DNA of 64,000 nucleotides, taken from positions 3,549,001-3,613,000 of the forward strand of contig CAMPEX010000001.1 in assembly GCA_946807835.1 (NCBI GenBank), given 5' to 3'. Positions 42,376-53,322 of this stretch are shown one piece after another. Within the stretch, counting starts at the first letter, position 1, and each line of letters begins with the position of its first letter. The DNA comes from Ailanthus altissimus. Lineage: Eukaryota; Streptophyta; Magnoliopsida; Sapindales; Simaroubaceae. The notes beneath the pieces are model-generated. The model saw nothing but the letters and a program-made list of their open reading frames with translations, was not told the DNA's origin and ran no database searches. A program made the position numbers and the translations under genes.

Positions 42376-43343
42376 TAGTCATCTTCATTAGCTAATTAGA
42401 CACTTATGGTCTTGGCAGTACTAGCGCGATAGATATGTAGTTGTTTCTCTTTGCTAGGAGCTTTCATGGTGGGTAACGCTATAATTATTTGCTAAATTTT
42501 CAAAAAAGTCACTTGGTGTTCATCTCTCTTTTCGTATTCAATTGTTTTTAGTAGGGAGCAAATTTAAAGATCAAGGCACCAAGTTTTGGAATGAATCTTT
42601 GGATGTAGGAAAGCTTGCCAATCAAGCTCTTTAAGTCTTTTTAAGTCTATGCTAGTGGTAGTGAAGCAATGCCCTAAATTTTAGCTAGATCAATGACGAA
42701 GCCTCTTTGGTGGACTAAATAACTAAGAAGGTATCCTGTTGAGACTCTAAAAGCACACTTCTTGGGTTTTGTTTTGAGCCTGTGTAATCGACATCGCTTG
42801 AATACTCTCTCTATCATGTGTAAGTGATTTGCTTACATATGCAGACTTGATTACTAGATCATCTATTTAATGATTTACTTTTGGGCCCATCATGTCATGG
42901 AACATAATCATTATGTCTCTTTGATAGGTTGTTCCTATATTCATAAGGTCAAATGGTATGATATTGCAGTAAATATTTCTTACAAGAGTGTAAAAGACAG
43001 TCTTTTTAGTGCCTCTTAGAGCAATTTTGATTTTCTTGTAGCCACTAAAGGCATCCATGAATGATAACATCCTTTGTAATGAGATGGAATCGATTAAAAT
43101 TTTCATATTTGGAATTGAAATTCATCTTTAAGCCATGCTTTGTTGAGATCTTGAATGTCGACGCAGATGCAGATCTCGAAATATCCTCTTTTGCTAAGGT
43201 GTTTGACAAGCTTCATAAACATAATAGCTATGAGCTTTTTTAACCTTTCCTTGATTTTTGTTCTATATTTTGTTAGAACCTACTATGAGACTCATTGACT
43301 AGCTTAACCCCGTGATATATATTAAGAGCATGGAAAACCATTT
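42376..43343 (-). pseudogene. Tat/Ogre-like reverse transcriptase remnant
   Basis: The minus-strand open piece 43106-42867 reads LSFMDAFSGYKKIKIAL (usually FMDAYSGYNQI), KKTVFYT, YCNIIPFDLMNIGTTYQR (usually Y.VMPFGLKNAGATYQR) and MMGPKV. It is followed by IDDLVIKS at 42866-42843, the catalytic box of this lineage (IDDM.VKS), with both Asp kept. Upstream, CLKMNF at 43130 precedes the finger part. The remainder is frameshifted. RNase H follows at 35.4 kb beyond the copia insertion. Confidence 0.88.
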
Positions 43344-44106
43344 AAGGTTTTAGGTTGGGTATGTCCTAGTAGCCTCAAACAAATCTTTTTTGTAATTTCT
43401 CAATAAGTTGATCAATGGCTCCTTTTCTTTGACCAAGATTTTGGTGCTCATTAGCACGAGTTTTGGAACCTCGTGATTAGTATTTAAGTCAACTTCTTCA
43501 AACTCTTTTATTATTGTTGAAGAGCCATATAATATGCATTTAGTAGTAGGAGAAATTCTGTCTTTTGAAGATGTAGGCATCTATATGGGCGTGAGAAGAT
43601 TTTTGTAGAGTGTTTTCTCTTTTTCATTGTCTAGACCTTTCCTTCTAGGTAGGTTAGGCCTCGTAAACCATTACAAGTGGTAGATGGTATGTCATTGAGC
43701 AACTCATTCTAGTAGTAAAGATGTTTTGGTTTAGCCCTCTTGAAGAGGATTTGATCCTTGTTTGATTTACCATTTTAAAGAACTTCTCCATCCACTTTCG
43801 ATTTATGGATTCTCAAAGATCGAGTTTAAGGTGTGTCATTCCTACCAACCTCTTGTAATGTCTTTCCTACTGGCTTGACTAATACATTCCTTGGGTCAAT
43901 GCCAAATCTATAGTAGGAATGGTAATGATCTTAATTAGCATCCTACAAATTCTGCTTTTAACATACTGATGGTAGATTGATACCATTAGCTTGTGTGGGT
44001 TAAACCATAGTGTGCCCAGTAGTATGTGATACACGATGTCGATGTTCATCATATGAAATAGAGTTGGGGCATATAGTAGCCTCACTTTCTAATCTAGTTG
44101 CATGAT
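43344..44106 (-). pseudogene. Tat/Ogre-like protease end and RT linker
   Basis: VYHILLGTLWFNPHKLMVSIYHQ at about 44037-43969 matches the second conserved element of the Tat protease (usually YNLLLGRPWIH.....PSTLHQ). Downstream, LVLMSTKILVKEKEPLINLLRNYKKDLF at 43455-43380 is the segment before RT (usually I..L...LLKEY.D.FAW). Upstream protease and gag are cut off by the copia insertion at 44112. Confidence 0.8.
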
Positions 44107-44111
44107 TCGTT

Positions 44112-45003
44112 TGTTGGAGATAGTTCTTGCTTGCCATTCTATTTTTTTATAAATATTTATTGATATTTATACAATACACATTTCTAGAAATCATTAATGT
44201 ATTATATGATAATAATCTTGTTCATTTTTAAACATTGTAGATCTAAAGTTTTATAGATTAAGACTGAGAGTTAGTAATTCTAAAAGTTAAAGTCTTGTTT
44301 GGAATAGGACAAAAACTCTAGAATGTTTATTGTAATGACATAGTTGTAGCGAGTTGTAAATGGTACTAAGAAATGTCAATATATAGTATATACTAAAAAA
44401 TATCGTTCTTAATCAATGTTTACTAACACGGGTCAACTTGTAAACCTTATAGATTAGTGTATATCTATATTTAGATTGTCCAAATGATTAATCTTATTAA
44501 AATACGAGTTTAGTGAAAGCTTGTATAGGCATGTAGGTTAGTTAGGACTGAGTACTGAACTAACTCACAAGAACCTCTAATAAACATCCTATATGATTGT
44601 TTTTTTTTTCTGGCTCTTTAGTTTTGTTTTGACAACAAAATGAATTTAAAAGTATGTGTTTTTAGAGATAAAAATAGCTTTTCCAAGTAAGACTAGGAAA
44701 ACAAAGAGTGAGAGAGCTAAGTAAGAGTTTAAGCTCTACAAGACTAAATATAGCAAAAATCTCAAGTTACCATTTTAGCATTATGAGCTCATGTAGTCAG
44801 CACCTAGAATTATTCAAGAGTAATCTTCAAGGTAACACTCTAAGCTCCAGTTGTCTAATAGTACTGGCAGTTCATCAAAAGTTTATTTATTTTTATTATT
44901 GATAGAATTTCTTGTGCTAAAGTGGTTTTAAAATGTATATTATACTTCCACTATATACTATATGACACGCATTCACATTTTACTAACCACACACTCTCAC
45001 ACA
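44112..45003 (+). repeat. Copia LTR with internal deletion (first of three)
   Basis: Starts TGTTGGAGATAGTTC and follows the copia LTR through the dyad array (diverged) and TATA-like area to about 44600, then jumps to the LTR 3' end near 44700. A PBS follows. It interrupts the Tat-like protease. No duplicate of TCGTT (44107-44111) can be found downstream because the far end is truncated. Confidence 0.75.
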
Positions 45004-45015
45004 CCTTTAAAAAAA

Positions 45016-45027
45016 TGGTATTAGAGC
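45016..45027 (+). other. Copia primer-binding site (tRNA-Met)
   Basis: TGGTATTAGAGC, one change from TGGTATCAGAGC, about 12 bases after the LTR end. Confidence 0.85.
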
Positions 45028-45860
45028 ATTCTATGTGTTGAGTGTGTAACACAGGAGTTTTTATTTTTTCACAATGGAGTGAAATTGTGATGTTTGACAT
45101 CAAGGCCCAAAATAATAGGTACTGTGACATCAAAAGTTGACGCTGTGGTTCCAAGCCTTTGTTTAGTGAGTGCCAAGGTGATGGCTTGGTGATGTCGGGG
45201 AACTCAAGGTACTGGAATCAGTGCTAGGGTGATAGGTGTTTAACGTTACAACGCCAAGGCTTGCAAAAAACCTGTTGCTGCAGCTTTTATTTTAAACACT
45301 GAGGCTTTTATATTTTTCACTTCTTTCATATTTTCAATGCATGTATTATTTATACCATTCCTATTATATTGTTGTTTAATCCAGTGATTATTTGTTTACA
45401 TTGTTAACCACAATGAGAGCTCTACTAGTGAGGGTTAATTGTGTTTATGTAAAACAAATAAGTATTTGAGAAATTTATCCTTATAAGATGGGGGTAGGCT
45501 TAAAATCTCTCAAAATAAGATTATTGAGTTTCATTCTTGCAGAATGGTATACATAGTGTGCCTTGCCAATACGGTGTTAGACTTATCATCACCTTGATCA
45601 TTTCCAATATTGCTAAAGTTTGTCAAAGTGGTTTAGACTATACCAATTAAACATAAGACGAGGCAAATATAATCGAACATATTGCCCAATTTTGCTAAAG
45701 TGTAAGGGTAGTATAGTAACTTATATTTGATAATTGGCAAGTTGATCTAGAACACTAATGTGCGAATTAATAGTTAAATGCAAGTGCATGATATCCTATC
45801 AAGTAATATAGGAATGAAGTCTAAGTATCATTCCTACAAAGACTTATTTAATCTACTTCC
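45028..45860 (+). other. Copia leader with GC words and motif copies
   Basis: Diverged GC words (GACGCTGTGG, AGTGCCAAGGTG, ACGCCAAGGC) lie at 45130-45260. Two copies of the leader motif occur at 45603 (CCAATATTGCTAAAG) and 45685 (CCAATTTTGCTAAAGTG), spaced 82. A deletion then joins the leader to RNase H, removing gag through RT. Confidence 0.7.
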
Positions 45861-46395
45861 TACAAAAGGACAAGTTTCTCATTTATAAAGATAGTGATTT
45901 GCTAGTAAGAGGATACATAGATTCAGACTTTCAATCTAACTTGGATGATAGAAAGTCTACATCCGAGTATGTGTTCATTCTCAACGCAACTACAGTGAGT
46001 TAGAAGAGCACTAAGTAGGCATCCACAACTGATTCTACCACTGAGATAGAATACATTGTTGCCTCAGAAGCAATGAAAGAAGTGTGGATATGTGTAAGTT
46101 TATCGCTGAGCTCGGAATAGTTAACAGTTAGAAAGATCTTGTCCTATAATTTTACAACAATAATGGAGCCATTGTACAAGCAAAAAAGCTAAGAGCACAC
46201 TAGAGATTTAAACATGTGGAGATGAAATACCACATAATTAGAGAGATCATAGTTATGAGAGATGTAATAATTTATAGAGTAGATTCTATAAATAATATAG
46301 CGGACCTACTTACTAAGGCCTTAATTCCAAAGTTGTTTGAGAAACACATAGAGTCTAAGGGTATAAGATACTAGTATGAATGGCACTAAAGCAAG
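45861..46395 (+). pseudogene. Copia RNase H remnant
   Basis: Words in order: LLVRGYIDSDFQSNLDDRKSTSEYVFILN (usually GY.DADFA.DLDDRKSTSGYVF), TTEIEYIVASEAMKEVW (TEAEYIA.SEAAKEAVW), NNGAIVQAKKLRAH with a frameshift, and NIADLLTKALIPKLFEKH (usually IADPLTKALP). It ends with the GMNGT/NEWH-type text near 46380. Several stops. It is joined directly to a leader, so this element is a deletion derivative. Confidence 0.85.
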
Positions 46396-46400
46396 TTAGA

Positions 46401-48701
46401 GTTTGTACTTACGTGCGATTTCTATTTATATGAAAAATTATTTTGTAATATTTATACAATACATATTTTATTAAGTTGATAATAAACTTAATTAAATGGT
46501 ACTAATGCTTATAATGCTACAGATATTGTATGATTTGAAGAAGTTTGGATCTGATCTAAAGGAGTTTAGACCAGGGCTAAGAGTTAGTAACACTGAAAGT
46601 TATAAATGCTAATAGTTAGCACTGTTAAGAGTTATCACGTTATAAGAGTCAGTGAAATCTAAATAGCTAAAGCCTTGTCTATAATTAGACAAAGACCTGA
46701 GAGTATACCAGTAATGACATAGTTGCAATAGGTGCTAGAAAATATCATTATACAAGTATGTTCTCAAACACTATTCAGATATATTTTCACCAATGCAGGT
46801 TTATCAGTGAATCTCATTTATATAGATTAGTGTATGTCTATATCTGTATGGCGCAGATGATTGCTTGTAGCTTATCATAAGCTTATTGAAAGCTCGTATA
46901 GGAATATGGGTATTCAGATAAAACTGGATACTAAGTAGACTCATAAGGACTACAATAGACATTATTTGAAACTGTCAATGGTATATCCTCTAGCGTTGAA
47001 TAGTATTCGTGGTCCTTTAACCTAAGCACCATGGTGAGCTTGTAGGTGATCCATTATACTTTGGTTCTATGGATGTTAAAGACCTTTTATGGTTTAACTG
47101 CTATGTGTCACTGGGTATGGACCGAGGCTCATTAAGTTCGGTGTGCGTAGATATGGGATCCGTTAACTCACATAGATGGGTTGTATATCCGATACTCCAA
47201 AATTGTATCTCTAAAAGTCTTATAGCCATAAGCAATATTCCCAATATAAGAGTTTCCCACAGGGTTAAACAATATAGAAAATGGGTTTGCATATATTGTT
47301 CTTCGAGATACGAATTTGGAGATAAGTTCATGGATGAGCTCATGGGAATTTGATAGTGTAGAACTATATGCCCGCACATCCAGGATATAATTGACGAAAG
47401 GATTATACGTATGAGTTCTCACCTCAACTTGTATGGTCTAATGCGTTAATTTGTAATATCTGTGACGTGTGTATAGAGCATCGATCACGGACTCATAGAA
47501 TAGTTTCATTTGACAAAAGTGTCATAGACCTAGGGAGTCCTACAATATGAAGTGTACTCGTTATGCACTATGGCAACGTATCGGATTAAATGGTTCAATC
47601 CAATAAAATCCAACAAAAATTGAATATTTGTTTTTGGAACCCTCGGGATGTGCGCGTGTCAATGCTTAAGTGTTAAGTACATCAATTAGTTAACAATTGT
47701 TGTTGACAAATTACATATTAACACGTGGCGTATGGTGAGTCGTCGGTTAAGTTGACTCAAGTGTATGGTTTAGTGGGATCCACTTTGGGTTAAGTAAGGG
47801 CTTAAGGGTAATTTCAATTAATTAATTATTTAATTGTTAAATAATTAAAATATTTATTTATTTAACACTTAAATAAATAATTAAAATTAAATATGGTTAA
47901 AAGTTAACCATACAATTAAGTTAATTAGATATTAACTTTACTCTTTTTTTTTATGGAGGTTACTTAATGGTTGAGTAACCTAGGTTAGGTTAACTATTAC
48001 TTAATATCTAACTAACCTAAACCTAGTTAACTAACTTAATCTAGATTAAGTTAGTTAACTAGGTTTAGGTTAGTTAGATGGTTACTAAATTTAAGAGTTA
48101 ATTTAAACCTAACCTAATTAGAGTTCAATGTTTATTTATGTAAATGCAAATCAAAGTGAAATGAAATGCAAATGTTAGTTAAATGAAATGCATTTGTTTT
48201 GTAAACAAAAATGAAACAAAATTTTAAATGTTAAGTGTTGTTAGTATGGCCGGCCACTTTGAAGAGCGAAAACAAAGAAATTATTTCTTGAAACTTTGAA
48301 ATGGAAGAGTTGCATCCATTCATTCATCTTGTTTATTATCCAAGTGTTGAACAACAGATAAAAACAAACAAAAATCCAGATAAAAGAGCTTATATTAGGA
48401 TTGGTTTAAAGAGTTAAACCGGTTGCTGGATTGGAGCAACTGTTCTAGACGATCAAGCACACCCAGTTGGTTGCTATAATTGTAAATAGATTACACTTCG
48501 GGTGGACTTTGGGAAAACATTGTCCAAAGGCTTAAAGGCTTATATCCTCATTTTGTAATTAATTTGATTAATATGTACTAATTTTGTTCATTGTTTAATT
48601 TTTTACTTCTGCTATATATAAATATATATGAGATGCATATATATGAATAATGAACACACACACCACATGCATGTATGCTATGATTTAATCATCACTTAAC
48701 A
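46401..48701 (+). repeat. Copia LTR (subfamily C), shared by two elements
   Basis: About 2300 bp. On its left it is preceded by an RNase H end and a PPT-like GCAAGTTAGAG; on its right it is followed by a PBS and leader. It thus serves as 3' LTR of the left element and 5' LTR of the right one. The first ~10 bp (TGTTAGGA) are lost at the join. Contents: dyad array 46530-46640, TATA-like TTATATAGATTAG at 46818, conserved block 47010-47170, fold-back segment 47840-48130. Frames at 47069-47422 are LTR accidents. Confidence 0.85.
48006..48079. repeat. Perfect 74-bp palindrome
   Basis: Arms 48006-48042 and 48043-48079 are exact reverse complements, 37 bp each with no spacer. The left arm starts ATCTAACTAACC and ends ACTTAATCT; the right arm starts AGATTAAGT and ends GGTTAGTTAGAT. 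It is embedded in the TTAAC/CTAACC-rich segment of the LTR. Confidence 0.93.
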
Positions 48702-48714
48702 ATTAGTATCAAAG
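48702..48714 (+). other. Copia primer-binding site (tRNA-Met)
   Basis: ATTAGTATCAAAG, a G-to-A mutated TTGGTATCAGAG, directly after the LTR end CTTAACA. Confidence 0.75.
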
Positions 48715-49855
48715 CTATTGTATTGATATTGATGTTTTTTAGTGTTGGGTATGTTTTTGGATAAGTTTTGGGGCTGTGGTACTGCATTTCTAGTGTTGAA
48801 AATGCTAAACTGCAGAAGAGAGCAGTCAGAATGCTTTAGCTTTCATGCTTGGCACCATAAAGAAACTTTAGATCTGCAGCACTGGTAAGCTAGCACCAAT
48901 ATGCTGGGGCTTCCATGCCAAGTGCTGCCACGCTAAAGGATTGGCACCGCAGCATTAGGAGTATTGCCTCAAATGCTGCAGCATTGGTAGCCCAACACCA
49001 CGGCGTTGACACTGTTCACTAAAAAGTAATTGTTAAAATTATTTAAAAATTAAATATGCATGTGGGGTTTATGAGATGTAGTAATCAAAGTTATTACTCT
49101 GCATTATAAACCAAGATTATTTTCCTCTGTGCTGGTAACCACAATTGGAGCCATATTTGTGGGGATTAATTATGTTTGCACATAAATAAATGGCTGATTC
49201 AAAATCACCTTCCTCTGAGATGGGAGCTAGTATTTAAAAATATCTCTTAATCAGATTGAATTTTATTACATTATGTGATAGTGTTTTAAAGGTCCTTATT
49301 GTCAATATGGTGTTAGACGCTACGGTCTTTCTCAATATTACTTTAGCATAAGGGATTTGGTCAGTGTGACTTAAACTATACTGGTAAAACATGAGATGAG
49401 TCAAATATATGTGAACATGTTATCCAATATTACTTTAGCGTAAGGGTAGTGTCAGTAACATATATTTGATAATTGACAAGTTATTCTAAAATACACGTAC
49501 CTAATATTGCTTTAATGTGAGGATAAGATGTATTTAGAATTAGTGGTAAGAGTTGCATGAGTTGCAATTGACAAGAGTTGTCTACCTATAGGGTTTACAA
49601 CGCTAATATTACTTTAGCTTGAGGTTGGAGTAAAATGCAATTAAGGTCTACTTCTTAATGTATAGTTTAAACTGTCGTTATCCGGTTTGAGAGATTAAAG
49701 GGATTATGTAAAGCAGTGGGATGACATTTTATATTAAAATATATATAATAGTTATACGAATGGATTTAAAATGTTTTTATTAGCGATTTAATATTTTAAT
49801 CTCTGTTGACATCTTTATTTTATTATTTTGTCTTGTTAAGATTGAATGGCATCCA
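48715..49855 (+). other. Copia leader with GC words and four-copy motif
   Basis: GC words at about 48770-49015 (GCAGCACTGGTAAGC, GCTGCCACGCTAAAG, GGCACCGCAGCATTAGG, CACCACGGCGTTGACACTG) are followed by the motif array 49332-49623 and an A/T-rich run into gag. Homologous to 40916-42258 (minus) and 45028-45860. Confidence 0.78.
49332..49623 (+). repeat. Four-copy leader motif
   Basis: CAATATTACTTTAGCATAAGG at 49333, CCAATATTACTTTAGCG at 49424, CTAATATTGCTTTAATGTG at 49500 and CTAATATTACTTTAGC at 49603; spacings about 92, 75 and 103. The less mutated minus-strand copy suggests the ancestral form CCAATATTGCTACAGCGTG. Confidence 0.8.
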
Positions 49856-50700
49856 TCAACCCTTAGATATGCATACTTGATGTAAACCAACTTAAAGGTG
49901 CTGATAATTACTCAAATTGGCTGTTGAATCTCATAATTATTTTGGATTCAATAAAGCTAAGATATATTATTGATTGGTCATTGCCCAGAGGTGTTTCTGA
50001 TGATGCCACCCTAAAGAAAAATGGTGACATATCAAAAATGGTTGAATGACGATTTAAAGGTTAAATCTTACATCCTCACCTCAATGTCTTTGGAGTTGCA
50101 AAGAAAGCATGTCCACATGGACAGTGCTAGTAGTATTATGCTTTATTTAAAGGAGCTTTTTAAGGACAGACCACAGGTTGAGATATACCTAGTCGCTAAA
50201 ATGCTATTTTAGACTAGACTTCCTGAGGGTAGTCCAGTGAGTCCCCACGTCCTCAAGATTATTGGATACATCGAGAGGCTAGAGACTATGGACATATCAC
50301 TGAACAAGAACTTGGGGAATAATTTAATTCTCCAGTCTCTTCCATGATCATTTACACTGCTCAACATGAATTTTAACATACATGGATTGACCTCTACCTA
50401 TGCTAATCTTTATAATATGTTAAAGACAATAGATGGGGACATAAATAAAGGGGGCTTAGCCCTCTTCGTTCAATGGGCTTCATCTTCTACTCAGAGGGCT
50501 TCAAGGAAGTCTAAAGGGAAAAAGAAAAAGAAGGTGAAGTAGACACCCCAAGTGGGTCCTCAAATATCTAAGCCTCAAGAGAAGAATAAGGCAAAAGAAA
50601 AATGTTTCTTTTATAGTAAGGAAGGGCATTAAAAGCGTAACTGTCATAAATACCTTGCCAGTGAGAAGAAGACTCCACCAGGTATATGTTTTCCTATCAT
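49856..50700 (+). pseudogene. Copia gag remnant
   Basis: Starts MASINP at 49856. The UBN2/gag-type text LKGADNYSNWLLNLIIILDSIKL (49894-49962) and YIIDWSLPRG follow. The core runs to about 50500, then a Lys-rich stretch and a zinc knuckle at 50603-50644 reading CFFYSKEGH.KRNC. In CX2CX4HX4C the second Cys is Tyr, and a stop stands after the His. Other stops: 49866 and about 50210. Gag would have formed the particle. Confidence 0.85.
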
Positions 50701-51850
50701 TGACATTTCTTTAGCATTTGATGCTCGTTTTGGCTAGGTATTAGATATACCGTATATCTTTCTCACATCTGCAATGTATTGGAAAGTTTGAGAGAAGTTA
50801 GATTGTTGCAGCCTAGAGAAGTATTCCTTCATGCTAGAAGTAGAGATTTCCTATTGGTCGAGGCTATTGGACTTTTTGATTTGCTTCTCTCATGTAATAG
50901 AACAATTATATTGAATAATAATTATTTAATGCCCACTATCATCAGACAAATTATTTTTCTTCCTGTACTTGATAGTGATGGGCATTATATATATATTCGA
51001 AATAGTTTCTTATATTTATATGATATTTATGATGTATTATTAGTTGAGTGTCAGTTAGTGAATAGGCATTATATATTGGATATAACAAAAAATGTCATGA
51101 ATGTGCAAGCTAGTACTAATATTACCTTGAAAACTTTAAATGAGACAAAATTATAGCATATGCGATTAAGTGACATAGGTGTGAGGTGCCTAACCTATCT
51201 AGTTTAGGATGGTCGGATACCTGATTTGACCATAGAGCCTTATCCAATTTGTTAATCCTATATTCAAGGGAAGATGTCCAAATCTCCATTTATAGGTGTT
51301 GGACACCACTGATTTATTGGATGTACATAGCGATGTATGTAGTCTAATGAATCACGATGCAAATGGTGGATTTCGATACTTTATACCCTTCATCGATAAT
51401 TTATCATGACATGGGTATATGTTTCTTTTGAGACACAAGTTAGAAACCTTTGAAAAATTCAAAGAGTTTCGATTTAAAGTAGAGAAACAAACTGGTACGT
51501 AAATCAAATACCTTCGATCAGATCGAGGCGATGAGTACATGAGTAATAAATTTTTAGATTATTTAAAGAAGAATAGGATTCTCACTCAATATAGTCCTCC
51601 AGGTACTTCGCAACACAATTGTGTCTAAAAGATGAGGAATCAAACTTTATTTTATATGGTTCGATTGATGATGAGCTTTACTGATCTCCCAGAATGTCTG
51701 TGGGGTTGTACTCTGGAAACTACTACTGACATATTGAATGGAGTTCCATCTAAAGCTATTCCCTCCACTCTATATTAGATATTGATTGGAAGGAAACCAA
51801 GTCTTAAATAGTTTAAGATTTAGGGCTATCTTACTTACGTAAAAGTTGTG
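50701..51850 (+). pseudogene. Copia protease, pre-integrase and integrase remnants
   Basis: The protease active site is not seen. Pre-integrase text is present in broken form at 51130-51290 (words around KGRCPNLHL). The integrase core has HSDVCSLMN near 51322 (first catalytic Asp), FIPFIDNLS, LRSDRGDEYMS at 51512-51544 (second catalytic Asp region) and ILTQYSPPGTSQHN (about 51580-51620, usually PGTPQQNG with the catalytic Glu just after). The 125-codon frame 50779-51156 is in the wrong frame for pol. Several stops. Confidence 0.8.
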
Positions 51851-52990
51851 CAACAGTATAAACTTGCACCCAAGGGGTATAAGTACTGGTTCATTAGGTA
51901 TCCTAAGAATTCCATAAGATATGAGTTCTATGATCTAGAGGAACGAAACATGTTTATTACTTGAAATGCCACTTTCCTAGAGAAAGAGTTTCTCATAGAT
52001 CGTAGGTATTGTAGAAAGATTGAACTTGATGAAGCCAATCAGAACCAAAATGAACCTGAGATGGAACATCAGGCTCAATTGAGCAAGGCATCTTTAACAC
52101 ACACTCCACGTAGATCGAAAAGGATGTTAAGGTCATCTGCTAAGTATAGTCAGATGCCTAAAGTTACCCCAGGAGTTTTCTTACTTTAAGAAAATGATCC
52201 TTTGACCTATAGGGAGGTGATGTTGGACATCGACTCAGAAAAATGGTAAAATGCCATGAAATCTTAAATTGACTCAATACATCACAATTAAGTCTGTGAT
52301 TTAGTTGAGCTTCTTAAAAGAATAGTTTCTATCGGTTGTAAATGAATTTACAAACAAAAGCCTAGGTTTGATGGGAAGGAAGAAACCTTCAAAACCCGAC
52401 TAGTTACCAAAGGTTATGCTCAGGGATCTGGGATCGATTATAAGAAAACTTTTGCACCAGTAGCAATGTTAAAGTTAATTAAGATTTTATTAGCGATTGT
52501 TGTATATTATAACTTTGAGGTATGACAGATGGATGTAAAGATGGCAATCCTGAATGGATATCTAAAGGAAGAGATACATGTGGAGTAACTTAAAGTTTTT
52601 CTATCTAACCTAACCGCTGGTCTAGTGTGCAGACTAAAAAAGTTCATTTATGAACTTAAGCAAGCCTCTTAAAGCTAAAATATTTGTTTTAATGAAGTAA
52701 TCAGAGAGTCTGGCTTCATCAAAAATGAAAAGAAAGTTTATTTGTACAGAAAGTTCAGTAGAAGCATGATAGTCTTCTTTGTTCTCTATGTTGATGACAT
52801 ACTTATCATTTGGAATGATATTGGTATGTTATAATTAGTCAATAGCTATATGAACAAGAACTTCTCCATGAAGGATCTGGAAGAAACTTCTTATATACTA
52901 GGTATAAAGCTTTATAGAGATAGAGCTAGGAAGCTGATAGGACTTTTTCAATCATCGTATATTAATAGTCTTAGAAAGGTACAATTTCAC
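51851..52990 (+). pseudogene. Copia reverse transcriptase remnant
   Basis: A linker (ELDEANQNQNE, then TPRRSKRM) leads to RT: KTRLVTKGYAQGSGIDYKKTF at about 52397-52459, LLAIVVYYNFEV, then QMDVKMAILNGYL near 52530 (usually QMDVKTAFLNG), and the catalytic box YVDDILI at 52787-52807, intact. SYILGIKLYRDRARKLIGL follows. Five or more stops, mostly CAA/CAG/TGG turned to TAA/TAG/TGA, consistent with cytosine deamination. This is the best preserved copia pol in the window. Confidence 0.88.
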
Positions 52991-53310
52991 TAATTGTAAG
53001 ACAACTAGTGTACCTTTCAGACATAGCGTTCATCTTTTAAGGAGAATGCCTCAACATATGGAAGATTAATAATAATATATATGGGTGTGTTAAATGGGAT
53101 GTTTGACTGCCTCAACATTGGATGGCAGTCAAACATATCCTTAAATACCATATAATTAGAGAGATCTTGGTTATAGGGGATGTAATAATTTGTAGAGTAA
53201 ATTCTATAAATAATATATATGGATCCACTTACTAAGGCCTTAACTTCAAAGGTGTTTGAGAAACATGTAGAGTCTATGGGTATAAGATACTAGTATGAAT
53301 GGCACTAGAG
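52991..53310 (+). pseudogene. Copia RNase H, internally deleted
   Basis: Early RNase H text (FRHSVHLL, MAVKHIL-like) to about 53133, then a deletion into the end of RNase H (EILVIGDVIICRV, LTKALTSKVFEKHVESMGIRY). The catalytic core is gone. PPT-like AGTAAGTGGGAGTT at 53308-53321 follows. Confidence 0.75.
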
Positions 53311-53322
53311 TAAGTGGGAGTT

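Noticed and set aside
48006..48079. Palindrome as a miniature inverted-repeat transposon
   Set aside because: No flanking TA or other target duplication separates it from the LTR, and the same segment exists in the other subfamily C LTRs.
47980..48120. TTTAGGTTAGG and TTAGGTTA words as possible telomeric repeats
   Set aside because: The unit is not TTTAGGG and there is no regular period; the words come from an LTR fold-back segment.
49603..49618. TAATATTAC at 49604, identical to the geminivirus origin nonanucleotide
   Set aside because: It is one mutated copy of a four-copy copia leader motif. There is no flanking stem, iteron set or Rep-like frame.
50779..51156. 125-codon frame
   Set aside because: It overlaps the copia pre-integrase region in another frame and shows no family likeness.
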